64,000 nucleotides of DNA from CAXBMB01 sp052078155 (lineage in GTDB: Bacteria; Pseudomonadota; Alphaproteobacteria; Kiloniellales; DSM-21159): NCBI GenBank assembly GCA_052078155.1, contig JBQJBP010000006.1, positions 1 to 64,000 on the forward strand, written 5' to 3'. Of the stretch, positions 1-12,848 are shown in pieces; the first letter of the stretch is position 1; each line of letters starts with the position of its first letter. The notes under the pieces are model-generated. The model did no database searches. It was not told the origin of the DNA and saw nothing but the letters and a program-made list of their open reading frames with translations. Position numbers and translations under genes: made by a program.

Positions 1-10
1 GGGCAGCTTT

Positions 11-39
11 TTGACATTGTAGATATGGGAAGGGATACG
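11..39 (+). promoter_or_regulatory. candidate rrn operon promoter
   Basis: A perfect TTGACA (11-16) is followed after 17 bases by GATACG (34-39), a weak -10. It lies about 200 bases before the 16S gene, where an rRNA promoter is expected. The rest of the leader (40-237) holds no gene. Judged by eye only. Confidence 0.4.
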
Positions 40-237
40 CGGGCGGCGTTTGTTTTGCTGGGGTGTTTTGAGTTTTAGCAGGACCGTTTCGCTTAGTCGT
101 ATCCGATACACATGACCGCTTTTGAGGGTCTTGTTGGGCATTTATGTGTCTGACGGACGTTTGAGAGCTTCTATGTTAAGTAAGACGAACGTTTAGTGGA
201 GCGGATCCTTGTTGATTGGATCCTTTGAGATCTGGAT

Positions 238-1735
<1,498 letters not shown>

Positions 1736-1887
1736 TGCCTCGGCAACTTAAGCAGGCTTGCCTGTTTTTGTTCTGAAGCATCCGGAAAAAAAGACCTGAG
1801 TTAAGTCTCAGGCATCTGCTTGAAACACTTTTGTGGATCAGGCGCCGTCCACGTATCCCTTCCCGATGAAATACCGAAGTGAACTTC

Positions 1888-1964
1888 GGGCCTGTAGCTC
1901 AGTTGGTTAGAGCGCGCGCTTGATAAGCGTGAGGTCGGAAGTTCAAGTCTTCCCAGGCCCACCA
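1888..1964 (+). tRNA. tRNA-Ile (GAT)
   Basis: A 77-base cloverleaf in the 16S-23S spacer with encoded CCA. The acceptor arm GGGCCTG pairs with CAGGCCC. The anticodon loop CTGATAA... reads GAT, and the T-loop TTCAAGT is present. Isoleucine followed by alanine tRNA is the usual spacer content in Alphaproteobacteria. Confidence 0.97.
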
Positions 1965-1985
1965 ACAACTCCGTTGTGGGTTTAG

Positions 1986-2061
1986 GGGGCTGTAGCTCAG
2001 TTGGGAGAGCGGTAGCTTTGCAAGCTTCAGGTCGTCGGTTCGATCCCGTCCAGCTCCACCA
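1986..2061 (+). tRNA. tRNA-Ala (TGC)
   Basis: A 76-base cloverleaf with encoded CCA, 21 bases after tRNA-Ile. The acceptor GGGGCTG pairs with CAGCTCC with one G-T wobble, and the anticodon is TGC. Manual folding gives a U-U mismatch in the anticodon stem (GTAGC/GCTTC) and another in the T stem (GTCGG/CCGTC). The T-stem mismatch is common in alphaproteobacterial tRNA-Ala, so the gene is probably functional. Confidence 0.96.
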
Positions 2062-2465
2062 ATTCTCAATTGAGAATTGGAACTTTGTTTGCACACCGCC
2101 ACCGGCCAACCCGGTGTGCTGGTTTGAGCAGCGAGGTTCTGTCTAGGAAGTCAGGTATTTCATGGCTTTGTTGTTGAGCGTTTTGCGCTCCAACGGCCTT
2201 TATCGGGAAGAAAAGTATTTCGCCAGGATCTTTCGGGATCCTGGCCTGCTGTTTGTCATTGTTAAGAGGATGGATTGCTTTAACGGCAGCCGTGGTGTGC
2301 TTTAGGGCGCAGGGCTGTTTGTTATGTAGTAATCCGGCACAAATCTAACATTCTAACTCTGAGTATGCTGAGTAGAAAAACTCTTGAGTTGCGTGCTGGA
2401 TACTGTTCGGCGGATGTCATTGGCATCTGGCGGGTTTTATTCCTGTACGTGGTGAAGGAGCTGAC
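2062..2465 (+). other. rrn internal spacer between tRNA-Ala and 23S
   Basis: This 404-base transcribed spacer has no gene. It holds a strong hairpin at 2222-2245 (GCCAGGATC paired with GATCCTGGC, loop TTTCGG), probably a processing or antitermination structure. The last bases (GATCAAGC from 2466) pair with the 23S 3' end. Confidence 0.7.
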
Positions 2466-5215
<2,750 letters not shown>

Positions 5216-5536
5216 ATCTCCTTCTTTCCATGGCCAAAAGCCAGGGAGCCACGTACAGCAGTAAAACCCGCTGTACGCAACAAAACGACAGCAGTAAAAC
5301 CCGCTGTAGGTGACCAAGAGATACGAAGCGTACTCAACACGAATGTTAATGTTAGGCCTTCTAAAGAAGGCCGTTCAGACGCCACGTAGGCTTTCCTCGC
5401 TTACGCTGCGGGCGCGCAGTTCGCGCTTGCCTCGCTGCTAGTGCAGCTCGGGGCCAGGGTCTGACGGTTCTCAACTGGCCTAACAAATCGCAACAGACAC
5501 ACAAGAACGAAAAGCAGGCGGACGCCTGTGATTGGA
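5216..5536 (+). other. 23S-5S spacer with duplicated hairpin
   Basis: This 321-base spacer has no gene. A 21-base unit, ACAGCAGTAAAACCCGCTGTA, occurs twice. It folds as GTACAGC/GCTGTAC at 5253-5276 and ACAGC/GCTGT at 5288-5307, both with loop AGTAAAACCC. A palindrome GGCCTTCT-AA-AGAAGGCC lies at 5355-5372. GGCCAG (5452) can pair with CTGGCC (5475). RNA-processing sites are the likely role. Confidence 0.6.
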
Positions 5537-5657
5537 CGGCTTGGTGGCTATGGCGAGGGGCCCAACACCCGATCCCATCCCGAACTCGGCCGTGAAATCC
5601 CTCAGCGCCAATGGTACTGCATCTTAAGGTGTGGGAGAGTAGGTCGCCGCCAAGCCT
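5537..5657 (+). rRNA. rrf: 5S ribosomal RNA
   Basis: About 120 bases with the terminal helix GGCTTGG (5538-5544) pairing with CCAAGCC (5650-5656). The conserved internal CCCGATCCCATCCCGAACTC and GGGAGAGTAGGTC segments are present. It follows 23S in the rrn operon; exact ends are uncertain by a few bases. Confidence 0.95.
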
Positions 5658-5734
5658 TCTAATCACAAGCAAATGCTTGAATTCTTGTCCAACAAAACGC
5701 CGGACACCATCCTCAACATGACAACATACCCTGG

Positions 5735-5811
<77 letters not shown>

Positions 5812-5831
5812 AATCTTCTATCCATTATGTC

Positions 5832-5864
5832 AACGGCTTAGCCAACAGGTTAGGCCGTTTTTTT
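5832..5864 (+). terminator. rrn operon terminator
   Basis: AACGGC...GCCGTT with a bulged C forms a stem immediately followed by a run of seven T. It lies 20 bases after tRNA-fMet and is the expected intrinsic terminator of the operon. Confidence 0.75.
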
Positions 5865-6139
5865 GCGTCCGGAATTTCCCACGGAAATAACAACAAAGCA
5901 GGGGTAAACAAGGCCAGTTTAAAGCAGGCGCCTCTGACCATCTGCCAGATCAGTTGCCTGTTCCGGACAGCCACTCCGCAAGGACCCTGGCACAGCAAAC
6001 AAGACCAAGTGTCTATTCTGTCCGATTTCCGGTTTAAAGCGCTTGTTTTCCGTTGCCTGCTTGCTAGCATGCCGCATTGCTTAATTTAGACAATTTCAGC
6101 CAGCCAGTTGGGCAGGTTGCCTTTTTCAGTTGAATTTCT
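5865..6139. other. gap between rrn terminator and sulfotransferase
   Basis: No convincing gene or strong signal was seen. It must hold the promoter of the sulfotransferase gene. Open frames here have no recognisable protein character. Confidence 0.4.
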
Positions 6140-7021
6140 ATGCACCCCGTTATCGAAGCTTCGTTATCAGATCCCTCTCAGACAGCAGCCCGACCTCGTT
6201 TCCCCGATTTCCTCTGTGTGGGAGCGCAAAAATGCGGCACCACCTGGCTATCCAGAAACCTGGAAAGGCACAGCCAGATCTGGATTCCGCCTATGAAGGA
6301 ACTTCAGTTTTTTAACGGGATTTGGATTCCCGGTCATCGAAACTGGACCTCTGCACATCGCCAGAAGCAGGCTGCTGTCCGCCTGATGGGGTATCTGGAG
6401 ACGATCTTTGAAGCCAGCCAGCTGGACATGAAGCATGTTCGCCTGCTTGCGAAACTCTCCGAACCCCGGCCCAGCGATGAATGGTATGAAGAAATTTTTG
6501 CTCACGCTGACCCCAATCAGATCTGCGGTGAGTTTACTCCTGAGTACAGTCTTCTGCCCCGGGCAGCCCTGACGGAGATTTATCAGCGTAATCCAAACAT
6601 CAGGATTCTGTTTCTGATTCGAAATCCCGTGGCCAGAGCCTGGTCCCATTTGAGAATGATGGCCAAGGTAAGTGGCGGAAATCTGGATTTTGCGAGAGTT
6701 GCCCGGTATCCGGACGTCCTGCAAAGATCTCTTTTTGTGAACATCTATGATCGGCTCAAATCCGTTTTCCCGGAGGAAAACATCTGGATTTCCAGCCAGG
6801 AAGAGATTGAAGGGGACCCCAGGATGGTCTTGACGTCCGTCTGTGCCCACCTGGGACTGGCGGTGGAAACTGGCGTGTTGCAACAGGCGTTCACCCCGGT
6901 TCATGTGGGCAAAGCCCAGGAGCCCACGGCTGAGGTTGAAAATTACCTCAGACACCACCTGCTGGATCTGTACATCCCCGAAGAACACAGACTCTCGGGG
7001 TATTACAAAAGCTGGCGGTGA
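6140..7021 (+). CDS. sulfotransferase family protein
   Basis: Predicted to move sulfate from PAPS to a hydroxyl or amino group of an acceptor, probably a carbohydrate. The 5'-phosphosulfate loop CVGAQKCGTTWL is at residues 26-37. The 3'-phosphate-binding segment RNPVARAWSHLRM is at 161-173. GEFTPEYSLLP near 130-140 is typical of bacterial carbohydrate sulfotransferases of about 290 aa. The frame begins at an ATG with only a weak ribosome site. It stands alone and converges on the gmd-fcl-galE operon, so the acceptor could be a fucose- or galactose-containing surface glycan (inference). Confidence 0.85.
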   Translation: MHPVIEASLSDPSQTAARPRFPDFLCVGAQKCGTTWLSRNLERHSQIWIPPMKELQFFNGIWIPGHRNWTSAHRQKQAAVRLMGYLETIFEASQLDMKHVRLLAKLSEPRPSDEWYEEIFAHADPNQICGEFTPEYSLLPRAALTEIYQRNPNIRILFLIRNPVARAWSHLRMMAKVSGGNLDFARVARYPDVLQRSLFVNIYDRLKSVFPEENIWISSQEEIEGDPRMVLTSVCAHLGLAVETGVLQQAFTPVHVGKAQEPTAEVENYLRHHLLDLYIPEEHRLSGYYKSWR

Positions 7022-7090
7022 CTGATTCGTTGCGCCTCATCCCTCAAGATCGGCAGCAGGAACCTGATGGCAGATCTTCCGAGAGACTTA

Positions 7091-7116
7091 TCGCCTTGTT
7101 GGGAACCACAAGGTGA
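7091..7116. terminator. hairpin between convergent genes
   Basis: TCGCCTTGT (7091-7099) pairs with ACAAGGTGA (7108-7116) with one G-T wobble, lying between the sulfotransferase and galE 3' ends. There is no clear T run on either side, so termination is only a guess. Confidence 0.3.
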
Positions 7117-7177
7117 TGTCAAACGAGACGTGAATTAGCCTTTTTCCAACAAACAGGAATCGAGGGCACGGCGCGGT

Positions 7178-8152
7178 TTAGCTGTGGTGTTTCTTGTGCC
7201 AGGCCGTGGCACTGGTCACGATGTCTTCCAGGGACTTTTCAGCTGTCCAGCCCAGAACCTCTTCGGCTTTTGCGGCATCGGCTGTCAGCTCTGCCGGATC
7301 GCCCGGGCGTCGGCTGGTGACGCTGTGGGGAACCGGATTGCCCACCACCTTTTCCACCATATCCAGGATTTCTTTGACCGAGGTGGCCTGACCGCCGCCC
7401 AGGTTGAAGATGTCGCTGTTCCCGCCTTTCAGCAGATGCTCGAGGGCCATGACATGGGCGCGGGCCAGATCCTCCACATGGATGTAGTCTCTGAGAGCTG
7501 TGCCGTCAGGGGTTGGGTAGTCGTCCCCCATCACCTTAAAGCCTGCCCTTTGTCCCAGTGCGGCCCCGATGGCCAGGGGGATGGCATGGGTTTCGGGATC
7601 GTGATCTTCGCCGATCTCGCTGTCGGCCGACGCCCCGGATGCGTTGAAGTAGCGCAGAATGACGGATTTCATCCCATGGGCCTGATCAAAATCTCCCAAC
7701 ATCTGCTCGACCATGAGCTTGCTGGTGCCGTAAGGGTTGATGGGCGCAAGGGGGGCATCTTCTCTCACCGGCACCTGCTTTGGCGTGCCATAGACGGCAG
7801 CGGTGGAGGAGAACACGATTTTCCTGACCCCGGCGTCGGTCATGGCCTGCAGAAGGTTCAGGCTGCCCGTGACATTGTTCTGATAGTAGATGTCGGGTCG
7901 CTTAACTGATTCACCCACCAAGATAAGGCCGGCGAAATGCAACACGGCATCAAACTGATGAGCGGTGAAAACTTCCTTCAGAGCTGACGGGTCCAGCAGG
8001 TTGCCAATGCACAGACGACCCCACTTAACTGCCCAGTCGTGGCCATGCTCCAGCGAATCAAAGACCACCAGGTCGTGGCCTTGAGCTGCCAGGGCTTTAC
8101 AGACGTGGCTGCCGACATATCCGGCACCACCAGCTATCAGTAGTTTGGCCAA
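7178..8152 (-). CDS. galE: UDP-glucose 4-epimerase
   Basis: Cytosolic NAD-dependent extended SDR that interconverts UDP-glucose and UDP-galactose. It has the N-terminal GGAGYVGSH nucleotide loop (residues 8-16), SST near 115-117 and catalytic Y141-x3-K145 (PYGTSK). The 324-aa length and the ILRYFNASGA segment match GalE closely. It is the last gene of an operon with fcl (28-base gap) and gmd, so it supplies UDP-galactose for polysaccharide alongside GDP-fucose. Confidence 0.93.
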   Translation of the reverse strand: MAKLLIAGGAGYVGSHVCKALAAQGHDLVVFDSLEHGHDWAVKWGRLCIGNLLDPSALKEVFTAHQFDAVLHFAGLILVGESVKRPDIYYQNNVTGSLNLLQAMTDAGVRKIVFSSTAAVYGTPKQVPVREDAPLAPINPYGTSKLMVEQMLGDFDQAHGMKSVILRYFNASGASADSEIGEDHDPETHAIPLAIGAALGQRAGFKVMGDDYPTPDGTALRDYIHVEDLARAHVMALEHLLKGGNSDIFNLGGGQATSVKEILDMVEKVVGNPVPHSVTSRRPGDPAELTADAAKAEEVLGWTAEKSLEDIVTSATAWHKKHHS

Positions 8153-8180
8153 AGACGTAGTTCCTCAGTTGCTTGGTTCT

Positions 8181-9143
8181 TCAAAGCCGTGTGATTTCGT
8201 GATCCTGGTGCTCAAGAAACCACTTGTAGGTTTGCCGCAGTCCCTCTTCCAGGGATATGGAGGGCGACCAGCCCAGGCCCTGCCTTAGTTTATCTGCGGA
8301 CATCAGTTTTCTTGGTGTGCCGTCGGGTTTACTGCTGTCCGTTGCGACGGTCCCTTCAAAGCCCACTGCCTTGATCACCAGGTCGGCCAGGTCACGGATG
8401 GGCAGGTCTTCACCGCTTCCAATGTTGATATGCTCGTCTTCAGAGTAGTGCTTGAGAACATGCACCAGGGCATCGGCGCAATCATCCACATGCAGGAACT
8501 CCCGCAACGGACTGCCGGTTCCCCAGATCACCAGCTCTTTGTCCCCTCTGAGTTTGGCTTCATGGGCTTTGCGAATAAGGGCGGGAATGACATGGCTGGT
8601 TTCAAGGTTGAAGTTGTCACCCGGTCCGTAAAGGTTGGTGGGCATGGCCGAAATGAAGTCGCTGCCGTGTTGCTGGCGGAAAGCCTGAGCCAGTTTGATG
8701 CCGGCAATCTTTGCGATGGCATACCATTCATTGGTGGGTTCCAGGGAACCGGTTAGAAGGGCGTCTTCAGTAAGGGGCTGATCGGCCAGCTTAGGATAAA
8801 TGCAGCTGGAGCCCAGAAAGAGCAGTTTTTCAACGCCTGTTGTATGGGCGGCTTTGATGCAGTTCGCCTCAATCATCAGGTTGTCGTAGATGAAATCAGC
8901 CGGGTAGCTTCTGTTGGCCTGGATACCGCCTACCCTGGCTGCCGCAAGGATCACGGCGTCCGGGCGTTGGCGGTCTAACCAGCTGTTCACCTGGTCCTGA
9001 TTGAGCAGATCAAGTTCTTCCCGACCTGCTGTCAGCACGGCACAGTTCTCCTGTGCTAGGCGCCGGACCAGAGCCTGGCCAACCATGCCGCGGTGTCCGG
9101 CAACCCAGATTTTTTTGCCGGTCAGGGAATAGTGCGGTGTCAT
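8181..9143 (-). CDS. fcl: GDP-L-fucose synthase
   Basis: NADPH-dependent epimerase-reductase converting GDP-4-keto-6-deoxy-D-mannose to GDP-L-fucose. The Rossmann loop GHRGMVG is at residues 16-22. LGSSCIYPK is near 110-118, with the catalytic pair Y141 and K145 in EWYAIAK. The internal AARVGGIQAN and PTNLYGPGDNF segments are diagnostic of WcaG/Fcl. The 320-aa length is normal. It lies 11 bases after gmd, which makes its substrate. Confidence 0.94.
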   Translation of the reverse strand: MTPHYSLTGKKIWVAGHRGMVGQALVRRLAQENCAVLTAGREELDLLNQDQVNSWLDRQRPDAVILAAARVGGIQANRSYPADFIYDNLMIEANCIKAAHTTGVEKLLFLGSSCIYPKLADQPLTEDALLTGSLEPTNEWYAIAKIAGIKLAQAFRQQHGSDFISAMPTNLYGPGDNFNLETSHVIPALIRKAHEAKLRGDKELVIWGTGSPLREFLHVDDCADALVHVLKHYSEDEHINIGSGEDLPIRDLADLVIKAVGFEGTVATDSSKPDGTPRKLMSADKLRQGLGWSPSISLEEGLRQTYKWFLEHQDHEITRL

Positions 9144-9154
9144 GGTCTTTGCCT

Positions 9155-10219
9155 TTAACCCGAATGAGGCTGGTCGTTTTCAGCCATCACCTTCAGATCA
9201 GCCTCGATCATTTCTTTGACAAGGTCATGAAATGAGGTGGTGTGTGTCCAGCCAAGCACGTCGCGCGCCTTTGCCGGATCTCCGAGCAGGAGGTCCACTT
9301 CCGTCGGACGGAAGTATCGCGGGTCAATGCGAACCAGGGTTTCGCCTGTGCTGGTGTCGCGGCCAACTTCATCTGTGCCGCTGCCTTCCCAGGTCAGCTT
9401 GCGACCGATTTCTGCAAAGGCCAGTTCTGTGAACTCGCGCACCGAATGGGTTTGTCCCGTTGCGATCACATAGTCGTCGGCCTGATCCTGTTGCAGCATG
9501 TCCCACATGGCTTTCACGTAGTCACGGGCATGGCCCCAGTCTCGTTGCGCATCCAGATTGCCCAAATGGATGCACTCCTGCTTGCCGTGATGGATGGCTG
9601 CCACAGCCCGGGTGATCTTGCGGGTCACGAAGGTTTCGCCGCGGCGCGGCGATTCATGATTGAACAGGATCCCGTTGGAGGCGTGCATACCATAGGCTTC
9701 GCGGTAGTTCACCGTGATCCAGTAGGCGTAGATCTTAGCCGCACCGTAGGGAGAGCGGGGGTAGAAAGGGGTCGTCTCAGACTGCGGGACTTCCTGTGCC
9801 TTGCCATAAAGCTCAGAGGTTGAGGCCTGATAGAATCTGGTTTCCTTCTCCATGTTCAGAATGCGGATGGCCTCCAGCATTCGAAGGGTCCCCAGGGCAT
9901 CGGCGTTGGCTGTGTACTCAGGTGTTTCAAAGGAAACATGCACGTGGCTCTGCGCAGCCAGATTGTAAATTTCCGTTGGCCGAACTTCCTGCAGCAAACG
10001 AATCAGATTGGTTGAATCCGTCATGTCGCCGTAGTGAAGGAAGAACTTCGCATCTTCCACATGCCGGTCCACATAGAGATTATCGACCCGGGAAGTGTTG
10101 AACGAGGACGAGCGTCTTTTGACCCCATGCACTTCATAGCCTTTGCTCAGCAGCAGCTCCGCCAGATAGGAGCCGTCTTGGCCGGTGATGCCGGTGATGA
10201 AGGCGATTTTTCGGGACAC
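9155..10219 (-). CDS. gmd: GDP-mannose 4,6-dehydratase
   Basis: Converts GDP-D-mannose to GDP-4-keto-6-deoxy-D-mannose, the first step to GDP-L-fucose. The start is placed at GTG 10219 (VSRKIAFITG), because GGAG stands 7 bases before it and family members begin at this point. The same frame also opens at ATG 10273, which would add 18 non-conserved residues. With the GTG start the protein is 354 aa, carrying GITGQDGSYLAE, STSELYGK, SPYGAAKIYAYW (the Y-x3-K pair) and NHESPRRGETFVTRKI. First gene of the gmd-fcl-galE operon. Confidence 0.93.
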   Translation of the reverse strand: MSRKIAFITGITGQDGSYLAELLLSKGYEVHGVKRRSSSFNTSRVDNLYVDRHVEDAKFFLHYGDMTDSTNLIRLLQEVRPTEIYNLAAQSHVHVSFETPEYTANADALGTLRMLEAIRILNMEKETRFYQASTSELYGKAQEVPQSETTPFYPRSPYGAAKIYAYWITVNYREAYGMHASNGILFNHESPRRGETFVTRKITRAVAAIHHGKQECIHLGNLDAQRDWGHARDYVKAMWDMLQQDQADDYVIATGQTHSVREFTELAFAEIGRKLTWEGSGTDEVGRDTSTGETLVRIDPRYFRPTEVDLLLGDPAKARDVLGWTHTTSFHDLVKEMIEADLKVMAENDQPHSG

Positions 10220-10659
10220 TTGGATTCTCCAGAGCGATCGCGGCGCAGGGCCAGCGTGCAAGACACCTAACAAGTTTCTACTGGACTGACGGGATGAAGG
10301 GAACCGACAGATGCAATTTAGCAGTGGATTTTGAACAACTTGCCGTTCAGCTGGAGAGTTTCGCTGACCAGAGAAAGGAAGAAAAGAGGAAACTCAAAAA
10401 GCCGTAGAGATCAATCCGGTGACTTTGAGTCCAGGGAGCGTCGATCGCACGCTCTGAGGGGCACGATGATCGGAAAGAAAAAGAGAGCGCAGAAACAAAA
10501 CCCATCGACCGGACGGTCTTGTGGTTTATTTCTGCGCTCAGGTGATCGACACCTGCGTGAAGGGGCCGAATGGGTGGACGGGATCAGGGAAGGCCGCGCT
10601 CTGAGCCCTCTGTGAAGAAGGAAGGTGGGCTTCTCAGCCGGGAATGCGCCGGAACCCGG
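10220..10659. other. gap upstream of gmd and downstream of the histidine kinase
   Basis: 440 bases. The left part must hold the gmd promoter (minus strand). The right part holds the terminator of the two-component operon. A 94-codon open frame on the plus strand (10331-10615) has no protein-like character. Confidence 0.4.
10473..10539 (-). terminator. terminator of the two-component operon
   Basis: GAGCGCAGAAA (10485-10495) pairs perfectly with TTTCTGCGCTC (10529-10539). Between them GACC/GGTC (10507-10518) makes an inner hairpin. On the minus strand the outer stem is followed by a T-rich run (TCTTTTTCTTTCC). It lies about 120 bases after the kinase stop codon. Confidence 0.6.
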
Positions 10660-11973
10660 TTACGTGGGGAAGCGCCAGGTCCAGCTGACTTTGTGGGCAT
10701 CAACAGCTAAGGACAGATCCCAGTTCATTTTTTCGGCAATCTTTCTGACCAGAGACAAGCCAAGCCCTTCTTCCAGTTCCTGGGACTGTCTTTCCTGGTT
10801 TTCCGTGCTCATGACCTTCAGTCTCTGAGGCGTAACGGAGATATCAACCCGCCCTTCAAGGGTATGCTGCAGCGCGTTCCTGACAAGGTTGGACACAATG
10901 ATCCTGGTGGGGGTGGCTTTACAGGGAACCAGGATGGTTTCTTTGCTGTACTGGGTGTCGATTGTCACAGCCTTCTCGCGCAGCAGGTGAGCGTGATCTT
11001 CCAGCACAGAGGCCACCAGTTCCACCATGTTGACCCGGGCGTTTGCCGGGCCACTGTCGTCTTCCCGGTTAAGCCAGAGGATCGTTTCCACCAGATTCTG
11101 CATGTTTGAATTGGCCCGCTCCATCCGGCCCAGTACGGCCATCACATCCTCACTCTGTCCTTTCTTGTTGAGGATCTCCAAAGACCCGCGAATGACGGCT
11201 ATGGGCGTGCGCAACTCATGACTGGCGTGGCGCAGGAAGTTTTTCTCCCTTTCTATGAAATCAGAAAGGCGGGAGGTCTCTTCTGTCAGGCGATCGGCAA
11301 CCTTGTTGAGTTCCTTAAACTTGAAATCCGGATGGCTTCTGTTCGCTTTGTCCCCGATCTCCAGTGTCTGCGCCCAGTTGTTCAGGGCCAGGATCGGTGT
11401 TGAGAGACTGCGATTGAAAAAGTGGGCCGCGATGATGCCAAGGATCAGAAAAGTCAGACCCGGCGTGATAATGAACAGCAGCATGCCGTCCAGAAAGCGC
11501 TCTTCCTCGGTGCGCAGGTCGCCTTCTTTCAACATGCGGGTCAGGTAAAGTGAGCGACCGTCGTGCAGGGGGTGTCTGAGCAGGAAAGCTTTAAACACCT
11601 CGCCCTGGCTGTCTCCGGCTTCCGGGATGATCTGCTCTGGCTCCAGATCGACAAATTCCAGGTCAGAAGGGCGAAGTTCATCCTCATCCACATAGTCGCG
11701 GATGGCGGCTGGGACATCGTTGTAGGAAAAGGCGACATGGGTGTTCCAGGTGCTGGGCGGCTCAATGACGTTGCCGACCTGAAGCTGCTCGTCAAACTGC
11801 TCCGCAAAGCCCCTTAAATCGTGGCCGATGATGAACTTGGCGCCAGTGATAAAGTAGTAGGACAGCATGATCGAATAGATCACGATGGCGCAGGCCAGCA
11901 GCCCCAGGATGTAGATGCGGCCTTGTTTGGCAAAGCGCCGGGGTTTATCGGACCTGTTCAGCAAGGAGATCAT
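10660..11973 (-). CDS. sensor histidine kinase, HAMP type, with degenerate G1 box
   Basis: Inner-membrane sensor. Membrane segments lie at about residues 19-42 and 163-186, enclosing a periplasmic domain of about 120 aa, then a HAMP linker. The H-box is FLRHASHELRTP with H252 as the phosphorylated histidine. The N-box is IIVSNLVRNALQH (N362, N366), and the G2 box is EEGLGLSLV (403-410). The usual DxGxG (G1) motif between N and G2 is missing: the segment reads LKVMSTENQERQSQE. The start overlaps the stop of the response regulator gene by 4 bases (ATGA), so they are co-translated. The signal sensed is unknown. Confidence 0.88.
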   Translation of the reverse strand: MISLLNRSDKPRRFAKQGRIYILGLLACAIVIYSIMLSYYFITGAKFIIGHDLRGFAEQFDEQLQVGNVIEPPSTWNTHVAFSYNDVPAAIRDYVDEDELRPSDLEFVDLEPEQIIPEAGDSQGEVFKAFLLRHPLHDGRSLYLTRMLKEGDLRTEEERFLDGMLLFIITPGLTFLILGIIAAHFFNRSLSTPILALNNWAQTLEIGDKANRSHPDFKFKELNKVADRLTEETSRLSDFIEREKNFLRHASHELRTPIAVIRGSLEILNKKGQSEDVMAVLGRMERANSNMQNLVETILWLNREDDSGPANARVNMVELVASVLEDHAHLLREKAVTIDTQYSKETILVPCKATPTRIIVSNLVRNALQHTLEGRVDISVTPQRLKVMSTENQERQSQELEEGLGLSLVRKIAEKMNWDLSLAVDAHKVSWTWRFPT

Positions 11974-12662
11974 GCGCCGGTCTCATTCAGACGCAGTGCA
12001 AACCCCGTTTTGGGGATGGTTTGCAGCAGGGGTTCTTCGTAGGGACGGTCCAGTTCGAACCGCAGCTTGTGAATGTGATACTTCAAAGCGTCTGAATAGG
12101 GACAGTCTTCACCCCAGACATAGCGTTCCAGTTCAGCCCGGCTGACAATGCCCGGAGAAGCCAGGGTGAGTTTCTGCAGTATCGCCCAGGTCTTGGGTGA
12201 CAGGCGCAAAGCCCGTTCGCCCCGCCTGGCCGTCTTCTGGTTCAGATCCAGAACGAGGTTGTGGACCTTCAGAACTTTTGACTGGGCACTCCGCCGGCCT
12301 CTCAGGGCCTTGACCCGCGCAGCCAGCTCCTCCAGGGCAAAGGGCTTAACCAGATAGTCGTCCGCACCCGCCTCAAACCCTTCCAGTTTGTCAGACAGGG
12401 TGTCTCGGGCTGTGATCATCAGAATGGGCCGGTCAGAGCCGCTGGCCCGCAGATGACGGCAGACTTCCAGCCCATTCATACCCGGCATGGTGACATCCAG
12501 CAGGATCACGTCGCAGTCCGTTGCCATAGCCTGCTCAAGGCCAGCGGGACCGTTAAAGGCCAGCTCACAGTCGATGCCTTCGCAGGAGAGATAATCGGCA
12601 ACGGTTTCTGCGAGATCCATATCATCTTCGATGAGCAGAGCCATGGTTTGTTGGAGAGTCAC
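11970..12662 (-). CDS. OmpR-family response regulator
   Basis: DNA-binding response regulator paired with the adjacent kinase. The receiver domain (about residues 7-120) has acidic residues E12-D14, phospho-acceptor D56 (VILLDVTMPG), T84 and K106 (YLVKPF). A winged-helix domain follows (about 130-230; LRLSPKTWAILQKL, ending in YHIHKLRFELDRP). 230 aa is normal length. Translation could begin at M7 rather than M1. It heads the operon; the 12.7-13.2 kb gap upstream holds unusual hairpins and a tandem repeat. Confidence 0.92.
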   Translation of the reverse strand: MTLQQTMALLIEDDMDLAETVADYLSCEGIDCELAFNGPAGLEQAMATDCDVILLDVTMPGMNGLEVCRHLRASGSDRPILMITARDTLSDKLEGFEAGADDYLVKPFALEELAARVKALRGRRSAQSKVLKVHNLVLDLNQKTARRGERALRLSPKTWAILQKLTLASPGIVSRAELERYVWGEDCPYSDALKYHIHKLRFELDRPYEEPLLQTIPKTGFALRLNETGA

Positions 12663-12803
12663 GGGTCTTTCTTTCTGCGGGTCAGGCGGTGGAAGAACGG
12701 ACGGGCCTGTCAGACCAGATTCTGATCACATAACATCAGGATCAGTCACCTAAGGGTCGCATTGGATTCAGGTTCTTTGTGCTACAGCGGCAAACGGGTG
12801 AAC

Positions 12804-12836
12804 CGGGCATCGGACTAATGCAAAATCCGATGCCCG
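12804..12836. repeat. 11-bp inverted repeat (hairpin)
   Basis: CGGGCATCGGA (12804-12814) and TCCGATGCCCG (12826-12836) are perfect complements with an 11-base loop. No T run follows, so it is not an obvious terminator. It sits in the presumed leader or promoter of the response regulator gene. Confidence 0.6.
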
Positions 12837-12848
12837 ATACCCAGTATT

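Noticed and set aside
1801..2109. Open frame across the two tRNA genes resembling proteins seen in databases
   Set aside because: It is a translation of tRNA-Ile and tRNA-Ala; similar spurious proteins are annotated in many genomes.
10331..10615. 94-codon plus-strand frame upstream of gmd
   Set aside because: Arg/Lys/Ser-rich low-information sequence with no ribosome site; it crosses the terminator hairpin.
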